NCBI RefSeq assembly: GCF_027942865.1
Contig: NC_134514.1
Span: 1,196,169 to 1,260,168, forward strand
From: Odontesthes bonariensis
Lineage: Eukaryota > Chordata > Actinopteri > Atheriniformes > Atherinopsidae
Direction: 5' to 3'
DNA: 64,000 nucleotides
Shown here: positions 20,995 through 32,900 of the stretch, in pieces
Layout of the letters: each line of letters opens with the position of its first letter
How positions within the stretch are numbered: position 1 is the stretch's first letter
Notes under the pieces: generated by a model
What the model was told of the DNA's origin: nothing
Databases searched by the model: none
The model's input: only the letters and a program-made list of their open reading frames with translations
Made by a program: the position numbers and the translations under genes

Positions 20995-23900
20995 ACATAC
21001 TGCATACTGCATACTGCATACTGCACACTACATACTGCATACTACATACTGCATACTACATACTGCATACTGCATACTACATACTGCATACTGCATACTG
21101 CATACAGCCGAAATCAGCCGGCATGAAGCTGATTTCCCTTAAGCTCTAAACTCTGTAAACTTTAGCAACATTTGAAACATTTTCAGGTGAGAAAGTAGTC
21201 GTTTAGATCCCCAACGTGTTGAAAACCTGACAAAATACCGGCTGTTTACAATTTTGTTCCCACGAATTCGGCGCTACTAAAGCTAGCCGCAGTGAGCAAC
21301 GCACTTCCGGTTATTTTCACCAAAATAAAATACCCGTTGCCTTTTATCATTACGTTGCATCTTGGGTAGTTTGAGTATGAGTAGTAACCTCATGATGCAT
21401 ACCCAACATTTCGGAGAATCTAGTATGCATCCGGGAACTTCTCGCTTACTCAAACTCACATACTAACTCAAAAAGTTAGTATGAGTAGTAGGAGTAGTAT
21501 GCGGTTTGGAACACAGCCAAAGTGTTGCTGAATGTGAGAACACCTGCTGACAGGAAGTCTGTGTTTCCGTCTGCTGTCGTTGTGTTTCAGGCTGGCGAAG
21601 CTGACGGCCGCCGTGATGCTCAGCAGAGACGTTCCCGTCCACCTCTTCTCCTCCTTCGTCCCGACGCCGTACGTGGTGAGGAAACAGTAACGCATCACTT
21701 CCTGCCGACAGGCGGCTGACGGACTTTAATGTTCCTGGAGCTCAGTTCTTATGTTCGGGGTTATTTACAGCAAAGTGCTGCACGGCTGGAGAAAGGAAAC
21801 AACTCGTAAAATCCAATAGAATCAGCTAAAAGTAACATAAACTCAGACTAAAACTCAGTAAAAACCAACAATAATGGGAATAGAAATAGAAAAATACTTT
21901 AGTCATCCCCTAATGGGGGAAATTCAAATTAGTCAAGTAGCTCAAATTTTTTTTTAAATATTTACAATGATTGTATTAACAACAACAATAATAATACCAA
22001 TTCTAGTTAAAAAAAAAAAAAAACTACTACTAACCAATAATAATGAAAAATGACTAAATAAAAAAAAATAAAAAAAAACAATCAATCAATTTGAGAAGAA
22101 CATGTCAGCAGTCACTGTTATAAAGCCTTATGGCTGTGGGAATAGAACATATCTCAGCAGTAATAAACCAAATAAAGGCAGAGCTCATAATAAAATCATC
22201 TAAAAGGAAGTCAGACTGGAGCCAAAAGCCAAGAAGAAGAAGAGATGTGAGCTGAGGTGTACAGATGTGGAGAAGTAAACTGTTCCACCATCATGTGGCT
22301 GTTTCAGGGAGTTTCTGGGATGTCTCAGAGCATCTGGTGGGTGGACCTCAGAGCTCTGACCGGGCTGTGAATGGGAAGCAGCTGACAGGGAGGATGGTGC
22401 TGATCCATTTAAAACCTTAAAGTGAGCATTAAAACCGGTCTAAAAACAGATGTGGAGCTCCCAGTTAAAGAGGAGCTGCTCAGTTTGGATCACCAAAATC
22501 ATGATCTGCCCGATTGCCGATCACGGAAGGAATCGGACATTTCCATGCCTTTCATCTAGCAGAGAGTGCACCATTTAGAGAAATGAAACCGCCAGAGGTA
22601 GCTGGGGACATGTAGAACAAGAATCTGGTGGAGTTTGCAGAAAACAATTGTTTTTTTTATTTTCTATTAATATTTTAATCTGCCCATATACACCATTCAT
22701 TGGGTATGATTTCAGCATCAGATTATTAAACAATGATGCAGTGGAATGACTTGAAAATTACCACAGAGGTAGCTGGGGACATGTAGAACAAGAATCTGGT
22801 GGAGTCGGCAGAGAACATTTTGATTTGGTTCTAAAGGAAGTTTTCAAATCTGACCATGCAGAAATGAGTTTGATTCTGAATATGCTTCAATAATTTTGTT
22901 CTATCATTTTGTTTTAATCATTAAAAAGAATGTAGTAAAAAAACAACCAAGTAATGACAGGTGTATGTATTCCAACAAATGAAAAATCAACTTCGATATA
23001 GATTTCTGAGTTTACGGGGTGCACTTGAATGCACCATAAATCGCTCACACGCTTTACCGTACAACGCGATGTAAACGGGCACTAGATTTTCAAGTGTAGC
23101 TAGCGCGACCGTGCCTCTCCGAAGCGCAGATGGCGTGACCGCAGTGAGTTTCACATCTTTCTGACACACTTTTGAAGAAATTCCAGACAGGAGAGGTCAT
23201 GTTGTCCAGATGCACTGTGGAGGTTTTGCCTGTTCGGTTCTGTACACACGTCACGTACCACATTAGAAAGTGGTCGCTAGTAATTTACGTCACGTGATCG
23301 TTTTTTTTGGGCATTATCGGCCGATCATGATCGGCAGCCGATCGATCGGAGCATCACTACTTTGGACCAATAGAACACTGATTTATGCCCAAATCCACAG
23401 AATCCCATCAGTATGGAAGTTTTTCTGTGCCATCAGAGTTTGAATACGAATTTCTAATGTTGAATTTTTACAGCATCAAAATAAGACTTTCAATTTGAAA
23501 AACCATCAGTGTAAAAAAAAAAAAAAAATTCTAAAAACAAAAATTCAGTTCAGATGTTAGATGTTGAGTCTGGTTCTTTTTCCACTGAATTTTTTGACGT
23601 TGAATTTTTTTACACTGATTTTTGTTTTAGAATTTTTTTTTTTTTGTTGTTGTTGGTTTTTCAAATTGAAAGTCTTATTTTGATGCTGTAAAAATTCAAC
23701 ATTAGAAATTCGTATTCAAACTCTGATGGCACAGAAAAACTTCCATACATCAGTCCCAGAACCAGAAGAGGAAACGATGAAGGACTGTTTCAGCCCCTCT
23801 GGGGGCAGAGAGTGTTTCACCCCGGTAGTAACTCACTGATAAACCGTTTTATCCATTTTAAATGATTCCCAGGTTTCTCAGCACATCATGACAGTAAAGA

Positions 23901-26900
23901 GCAGAATGTGGATTAAAGTTACCCTGAGTCAGAGGAAGAAAAGCTGAGCTTTCCTTAACTCTTTGACTGTGAAAGTGACATCACACAGTACATGATGTGT
24001 TTGTTTGTAGCCTTACGCTGTGAGGAAGCTGGGAGCAGCAGCTGGAGTGATGATCACCGCCTCACACAACCCCAAAGAGGACAACGGATACAAGGTGAGA
24101 CCTTCCGGCTTCTTCAGGTGTTTCAATTCAATTCAAAATGTATTTATATAGCACATTAACACAACCTCAGCTGACCAAAGTGCTTCACAACAGCAACTGC
24201 ATCACAAGAGAGTCATCAATAAAAGCAATAAGAATGACTTAATCACAGATAAAAATTAAATTGGAGAAAAAATTAGCAATAAAATAAGGTAAAGTAAAAA
24301 TAATACAGTAATACAGTAAAAATAAAAGTAGCAAGTCAAGGTAAACTCCATTTCAGCTAGTGGAAGTTTCCTCCGAGTTGAACTTTGCTTCTTTGAAACC
24401 TGTCAGGAACTCAAACACGTCCTGATTTCCACCAACAGCACTGATACCTGCAGGTCGCTTGTCTCTCCTGGCAGGTTTACTGGTGTAACGGCTCCCAGAT
24501 CGTGGCGCCTCATGACAAAGAGATCTTACGCAGTATAGAGGAGCAGCTGGAGCCCTGGAGCGCCTCCTGCTGGGAGGAGGAGCTGGTGGACCACTGCTCC
24601 CTGAGGACCGACCCCCTGACCCAGATCAACAGCTACTACATGGACGAGCTGAGCTCGCTCTGCTTCCACAGGTATGCCCCCCACTTGGCTCAGGTGTGAT
24701 GAAGAGTGATAAAGGTGTGATAAAGAGTGATAAAGGTCTAATAAAGAGTGATAAAGGTGTGATAAAGGTGTGATAAAGAGTGATAAAGGTGTGATGAAGA
24801 GTAATAAAGAGTGATAAAGGTGTGATGAAGAGTAATAAAGAGTGATAAAGGTGTGATAAAGGTGTGATAAAGAGTGATAAAGGTGTGATGAAGAGTAATA
24901 AAGAGTGATAAAGGTGTGATGAAGAGTAATAAAGAGTGATAAAGGTGTGATAAAGAGTGATGAAGGTGTGATAAAGAGTGATAAAGGTGTGATAAAGAGT
25001 GATAAAGGTGTGATAAAGGTGTGATAAAGAGTGATAAAGAGTGATAAAGGTGTGATAAAGAGTGATAAAGGTGTGATGAAGAGTAATAAAGAGTGATAAA
25101 GGTGTGATGAAGGTGTGATAAAGAGTGATAAAGAGTGATAAAGGTGTGATGAAGAGTGATAAAGGTGTGATGAAGGTGTGATGAAGGTGTGATAAAGAGT
25201 GATAAAGAGTGATAAAGGTGTGATAAAGAGTGATAAAGGTGTGATGAAGAGTGATAAAGGTGTGATGAAGAGTAATAAAGAGTGATAAAGGTGTGATAAA
25301 GAGTGATAAAGGTGTGATGAAGAGTAATAAAGAGTGATAAAGGTGTGATAAAGGTGTGATAAAGAGTAATAAAGAGTGATAAAGGTGTGATGAAGGTGTG
25401 ATGAAGAGTGATAAAGGTGTGATGAAGGTGTGATAAAGAGTGATAAAGAGTGATAAAGGTGTGATGAAGGTGTGATGAAGAGTAATAAAGAGTGATAAAG
25501 GTGTGATAAAGGTGTGATAAAGGTGTGATAAAGAGTAATAAAGAGTGATAAAGGTGTGATGAAGGTGTGATGAAGAGTGATAAAGGTGTGATGAAGGTGT
25601 GATAAAGAGTGATAAAGAGTGATAAAGGTGTGATGAAGGTGTGATGAAGAGTAATAAAGAGTGATAAAGGTGTGATAAAGGTGTGATAAAGGTGTGATAA
25701 AGAGTAATAAAGAGTGATAAAGGTGTGATGAAGGTGTGATGAAGAGTGATAAAGGTGTGATGAAGGTGTGATAAAGAGTGATAAAGGTGCAATGTGTCTC
25801 TTAGGGATCTGAACAGCAACTATCCCTTAAAGTTCATCCACTCGTCCTTCCATGGAGTTGGACACACCTTTGTTCAGCAGGCCTTCCAGGTGTTCGGCTT
25901 TGCTCCGCCCATCCCAGTCCCCGAGCAGAAAGACCCCGACCCCAACTTTTCCTCCGTGCGCTGCCCCAACCCAGAGGAGGGAGAGTCAGTCCTGGTGAGA
26001 GAACCGGGGAACCCATCTGTCGGGGAACCCATCTGTCGGGGAACCCATCTGTCGGGGAACCCATCTGTCGGGGAACCGATGTGTTGGGGAACCCATCTGT
26101 CGGGGAACCGATGTGTTGGGGAACCCATCTGTCGGGGAACCGACCTGTTGGGGAACCCATCTGTCGGGGAACTGACCTGTTGGGGAACCCATCTGTCGGG
26201 GAACCGACCTGTTGGGGAACCCATCTGTCGGGGAACCCATCTGTCGGGGAACCGTTGTGTTGGGGAACCCATCTGTCGGGGAACCGTTGTGTTGGGGAAC
26301 CCATCTGTCGGGGAACCGATGTGTTGGGGAACCCATCTGTCGGGGAACCCATCTGTCGGGGAACCGATGTGTTGGGGAACCCATCTGTCGGGGAACCGAT
26401 GTGTTGGGGAACCCATCTGTCGGGGAACCCATCTGTCGGGGAACCGTTGTGTTGGGGAACCCATCTGTCGGGGAACCGATGTGTTGGGGAACCCATCTGT
26501 CGGGGAACCGATGTGTTGGGGAACCCATCTGTCGGGGAACCCATCTGTCGGGGAACCGTTGTGTTGGGGAACCCATCTGTCGGGGAACCGATGTGTTGGG
26601 GAACCCATCTGTCGGGGAACCGTTGTGTTGGGGAACCCATCTGTCGGGGAATCCATCTGTCGGGGAATCCATCTGTCGGGGAACCGATGTGTCGGGGAAC
26701 CCATCTGTCGGGGAACCGATGTGTCGGGGAACCCATCTGTCGGGGAACCGATGTGTCGGGGAACCCATCTGTCGGGGAACCGTTGTGTCGGGGAACCGAT
26801 GTGTTGGGGAACCCATCTGTCGGGGAACCCATCTGTCGGGGAACCCATCTGTCGGGGAACCCATCTGTCGGGGAACCGTTGTGTCGGGGAACCGATGTGT

Positions 26901-29900
26901 TGGGGAACCGATGTGTTGGGGAACCCATCTGTCGGGGAACCCATCTGTTGGGGAACCGATGTGTTGGGGAACCCATCTGTCGGGGAACCCATCTGTCGGG
27001 GAACCCATCTGTCGGGGAACCCATCTGTTGGGGAACCGACCTGTCGGGGAACCCATCTGTTGGGGAACCGACCTGTCGGGGAACCGATGTGTTGGGGAAC
27101 CCATCTGTCGGGGAACCCATCTGTCGGGGAACCCATCTGTTGGGGAACCGACCTGTCGGGGAACCCATCTGTTGGGGAACCGACCTGTCGGGGAACCGAT
27201 GTGTCGGGGAACCGATGTGTCGGGGAACCCATCTGTCGGGGAACCGATTTGTCGGGGAACCGTTGTGTCGGGGAACCCATCTGTCGGGGAACCCATCTGT
27301 CGGGGAACCGATGTGTCGGGGAACCCATCTGTCGGAGAACCCATCTTTTGGGGAACCCATCTGTTGGGGAACCGACCTGTCGGGGAACCCATCTGTTGGG
27401 GAACCCATCTGTAAAATTCTGTGTTTGTTGTGATTCTCTTCTTCTGCGTTCCAGGAGCTCTCTCTTCTTCTGGCAAATAGTGAAAACGCACGGGTCGTCC
27501 TGGCAACGGATCCTGATGCCGACCGTTTGGCGGTGGCAGAGAAATCAGACGGGTGCGTTTGCTCAAAGGCACTTCAGAGCATTTACCTGTTTACAGATGT
27601 TACAGGTGTATTTACCTGTTTACTGGTGTTACAGGTGTATTTACCTGTTTACTGGTGTTACAGGTGTATTTACCTGTTTACAGCTGTTACAGGTGTATTT
27701 ATCTGTTTTCAGCTGTTACAGGTGTATTTACCTGTTTTCAGCTGTTACAGGTGTATTTACCTGTTTTCAGCTGTTACAGGTGTATTTACCTGTTTACTGG
27801 TGTTACAGGTGTATTTACCTGTTTACAGCTGTTACAGGTGTATTTACCTGTTTACAGGTGTTACAGGTGTATTTACCTGTTTACTGGTGTTACAGGTGTA
27901 TTTACCTGTTTATAGCTGTTACAGGTGTATTTACCTGTTTACAGCTGTTACAGGTGTATTTACCCGTTTTCAGCTGTTACAGGTGTATTTACCTGTTTAC
28001 AGGTGTTACAGATGTATTTACCTGTTTACAGGTGTTACAGGTGTATTTACCTGTTTTCAGCTGTTACAGGTGTATTTACCTGTTTTCAGCTGTTACAGGT
28101 GTATTTACCTGTTTACTGGTGTTACAGGTGTATTTACCTGTTTACAGCTGTTACAGGTGTATTTACCTGTTTACAGGTGTTACAGGTGTATTTACCTGTT
28201 TACTGGTGTTACAGGTGTATTTACCTGTTTTCAGCTGTTACAGGTGTATTTACCTGTTTTCAGCTGTTACAGGTGTATTTACCTGTTTACTGGTGTTACA
28301 GGTGTATTTACCTGTTTACAGCTGTTACAGGTGTATTTATCTGTTTTCAGCTGTTACAGGTGTATTTACCTGTTTTCAGCTGTTACAGGTGTATTTACCT
28401 GTTTTCAGCTGTTACAGGTGTATTTACCTGTTTTCAGCTGTTACAGGTGTATTTACCTGTTTACTGGTGTTACAGGTGTATTTACCTGTTTACTGGTGTT
28501 ACAGGTGTATTTACCTGTTTACTGGTGTTACAGGTGTATTTACCTGTTTACAGCTGTTACAGGTGTATTTACCTCTTTACAGCTGTTACAGGTGTATTTA
28601 CCTGTTTACTGGTGTTACAGGTGTATTTACCTGTTTACTGGTGTTACAGGTGTATTTACCTGTTTACAGGTGTTACAGGTGTATTTACCTGTTTACTGGT
28701 GTTACAGGTGTATTTACCTGTTTACAGCTGTTACAGGTGTATTTACCTGTTTACTGGTGTTACAGGTGTATTTACCTGTTTACAGGTGTTACAGGTGTAT
28801 TTACCTGTTTACTGGTGTTACAGGTGTATTTACCTGTTTACAGCTGTTACAGGTGTATTTACCTGTTTACTGGTGTTACAGGTGTATTTACCTGTTTACA
28901 GGTGTTACAGGTGTATTTACCTGTTTACTGGTGTTACAGGTGTATTTACCTGTTTTCAGCTGTTACAGGTGTATTTACCTGTTTACAGCTGTTACAGGTG
29001 TATTTACCTGTTTACAGGTGTTACAGGTGTATTTACCTGTTTACAGGTGTTACAGGTGTATTTACCTGTTTTCAGCTGTTACAGGTGTATTTACCTGTTT
29101 ACAGCTGTTACAGGTGTATTTACCTGTTTACAGGTGTTACAGGTGTATTTACCTGTTTACTGGTGTTACAGGTGTATTTACCTGTTTACAGCTGTTACAG
29201 GTGTATTTACCTGTTTACAGGTGTTACAGGTGTATTTACCTGTTTACAGCTGTTACAGGTGTATTTACCTGTTTACAGGTGTTACAGGTGTATTTACCTG
29301 TTTACTGGTGTTACAGGTGTATTTACCTGTTTACTGGTGTTACAGGTGTATTTACCTGTTTACAGGTGTTACAGGTGTATTTACCTGTTTACAGGTGTTA
29401 CAGGTGTATTTACCTGTTTACTGGTGTTACAGGTGTATTTACCTGTTTACTGGTGTTACAGGTGTATTTACCTGTTTACTGGTGTTACAGGTGTATTTAC
29501 CTGTTTACAGCTGTTACAGGTGTATTTACCTGTTTTCAGCTGTTACAGGTGTATTTACCTGTTTACCTGTGTTGCAGGTCCGGTTGGAAGGTGTTCACAG
29601 GTAATGAGCTTGCAGCTCTGCTGGGTTGGTGGATGTTCTTTAACTGGAAGGAGAATCATCCGGATCCAGCGGACACTCAGAAAGTTTACATGTTGGCCAC
29701 CACGGTATCATCTAAGATCCTGCAGGCGCTGGCTCGGATAGAGGGTTTCCACTTCGAGGTCAGTCGGGTTTACCTTGTAAAGGACTCAGCCAGCTGAAAA
29801 CCTTTTGTGATGATGATGATGATGATGATGATGATGGTGGTGGACTGCTGTCCCTCTGCTCAACAGGAAACTCTTCCTGGCTTCAAATGGATCGGAAACA

Positions 29901-32900
29901 GAATCCACGAACTCTCCAAAACGGGAAACCGGGTCATCTTTGCCTTTGAGGAGTCGATCGGTAACATTTTTTAAATTATTTTTACGTATAATTATATCAT
30001 TTTTTTTATTTTAAATGATTATAATTTATTTCATTTGTTTATTACTCATATCTCTGCGCTGCAGGACTGAGAGGTTCAGGAGGTCCTTTGTACCCACAGC
30101 CATAAGTCTTAATAACAGTGACTGCTGAGTTCTTCTCACATTGATTGATTTATTATTTTTATTTATTTGTTCATTTAGTCATTTATTATTATTATTATCA
30201 GTTAGTAGTAGTGTTTTTTTTTTACTAGAATTGGTATTATTATTGTTGTTGTTAATACAATCATTGTAAATATTTAAAAAAAATGTTGAGCTAATTTGAA
30301 TTCCCCCCCATTGGGGATGAATAAAGTATTTTTCTATTTCTATTCTGTTTTTATCACTTACTGCTTCATGTTTTCAGAAAGTTTCAGAGTTCAACATCAG
30401 GGGGTTTATTGACATTTAGTCTGATTCCAACAACTTTTATTTGAAGTTATTGGCTTTTTTCTGGAGTGAACCCGTCTGAAACGCCCGTCTTTCCTCAGGC
30501 TTCCTGTGTGGCAGCTTGGTCCCGGAGAAAGACGGCGTGAGCGCAGCGGTGGTCGTGGCAGAAATGGCCGCATACCTCCACAACCAGAAGCTGAGTCTGA
30601 ACCAACAGCTGCACAACATCTACCAGACGTAAGCTGCTTCCTGTCGTCAGGGACTCTGTTCACTTCAGGTCAGAGAATCCATCCGGTTAAAATCAGCCGG
30701 ACAAACGGTGGGTTCAGTCACTTCATCTGGTCATTGGTCTGTTTGACCAGCAGGGGGCAGCAAACACTCAGTTCTGGCTGTTTAAATCCTGACTGATGTG
30801 TTTCTGTGGGGTGAACGTCAGATTCAGTTCATTTAAACAGTTCAGATCTGTTCACTTTAATCATAAAACACCAGAAAGATGCTAAACATCGTTACAAGTA
30901 AATAAGTTAAATATATTTTAAATAACTTTAAAAATGTGAGAAAAGTGAGAAAAAGTTTAAAAAAAAACAGCAACAATAACAGAAAATGGATCCGAATCCT
31001 TTATTTCTTTCACATTGAATTAATTTATCTTTTATTTCTTATTTATAACGTTTTTTATTTACATTTAAATGTATCATCATAGAAAATGAAATATTCAGCT
31101 AAATCTAAAACGGTGAATTCTGCAGAACTTTTTCATTCTGCAAACAGGAGAAAAAATAAAATACGGAAGAAATAAATAGATTAATACAGAACTAAATGAA
31201 ATCTATTTTAAATAGCTTTAAAAATGTAATAAAAGTGAGAAAAAGTTTTTAAAAAACAGCAACAATAACAATAACAACTTCTTTCACATTGAATTAATTT
31301 ATCTTTTATAACTTTTTTTTATTTTCATTTAAAAGTATCGTCATAGAAGATGAAATATTCAGCTAGTTATACATGTTTGTGTTTATTTATGGCAGCTTCA
31401 GTCCTCCGTAGCCCCAGAGCTCCGGTTTAAATATCTGAGCTACTTTTGGACCTAAAATGCTGAATTTTGCAAACAGGAGAAAAAATAAAATAAACAGATT
31501 AATACAGAAATTAGTGAAATATGTTCCAGTTAAAATAGAAACAAAGAAAATAAACAGCAACACAAACTTAACTTCAGTTAAATTCAGACTTTCTTTGGGT
31601 TTCAGTCCGAACTGAACGAAGCTGCGCTGGTTGTTTTGTTGGATTCTGTTTCCTGGGAGGAGTCTCAGGCTCCGCCTCCGTTTGTCCCGGCGCCGGATGA
31701 TGTGCTCGTTTGTCTCCAGGTACGGTTACCACGTGTCTAAAACCTCCTACGTCATCTGCAACGACCCCCCCACCATCCAGAGGATCTTCGGCCGCATCAG
31801 AAACTTCGATGGGGACGGGTCGTACCCGAAGGCGTGCGGCGGCGTGCGGATCCTCCACGTCAGGGACGTGACCACGGGATACGACAGCAGCCAGCCCGAC
31901 CTTAGATCGGTAAGATTTAACGGCTGTTTATTAACCTGCGGCTGCTGTCGAGGAATTTTCAGTGCACGGCAGAAGAATTGAACAAAGTCGTTGCGGCCTT
32001 CATAGATTTATTAAACACACAAATACATGCTCATTACTGAACATGGAGAGAGGTGTTTGTCTCTAACTGGAGTGGCTTAAAACCGGTCTAATATAGGCTG
32101 GTGTGACACTAACTGGTGACAGGGCGCATTCCACATCTGCCAATCACACACAACTGCTCCTTGGAACGACTGTTAATGATAATAATTTATTTATATAGCA
32201 CCTTTCATACATGAAATGTAGCTCAAAGTGCTTTACAAATAAGATCAATATACAAAGTAAATAAAGTAAAAACTACAAGAATAACAAAATAGAGCACAAT
32301 AGAACATGATAATAAAATTAAAGATAAAGTACTAAAAATACAAAAATGAATTTACCAATAAAATAGAGAAACAATAAATGTAATATATAAATAGTAATAA
32401 TAATAGAATCCATAAAACTAGTAGAAGGCAGGGGTGTATAGATGTGTTTTTAGCTGCTTTTTAAAGTTTGTAATATCTGTTGACTGGCGAATATACGCTG
32501 GTAGAGAGTTCCAGATTTATGGTGCATAAAAACAGAAAGCAGCTTCACCCGTCTTTTTATATTTCATCCCAGGAACACTTAATAAAGTAGCACCTGATGA
32601 TCTCAGAGCTCCATTTGGAACATATTCTGTGAGTTCTGAAACATACGGAGGTGCTAATCCATTCAGAGATTTAAAAACCAGTAAGAGAATCTTAAAATCT
32701 GTTCTAAAAGACACAGGGAGCCAGTGTAGTGAAGCCAGAACAGGTGTGATGTGTTCTCTCTTTTCAGTGCGGGTTAGCATTCTGAACAAGCTGGAATCTG
32801 TCAGTAGCAGATTTTGGGAGCCAGTAAACAGCGCATTACGGTTGTCAGGTCGTGAGAAAACGAAAGCATGGATCAGTTTCTCAGCATGCTTCTGTTTGAG

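Noticed and set aside
20143..21126. [16 protein letters not shown] ORFs, Cys-rich on both strands
   Set aside because: Translation of the (CATACTG)n satellite.
24626..25819. Minus-strand [13 protein letters not shown]
   Set aside because: Antisense reading of the intron 6 array; no domain or start context.
24697..29577. Regularly spaced repeats considered as a CRISPR array
   Set aside because: Units are contiguous without unique spacers and lie in introns of a vertebrate gene.
25794..29741. 1315-codon plus-strand ORF covering pgm2l1 exons 7-9 and introns 7-8
   Set aside because: Read-through of two minisatellites. The real exons have clear GT-AG borders, and the spliced product matches the family length exactly.
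27527..29797. 756-codon ORF through pgm2l1 intron 8
   Set aside because: A 29-bp unit without stops is open in all three frames; the repeats are intronic.
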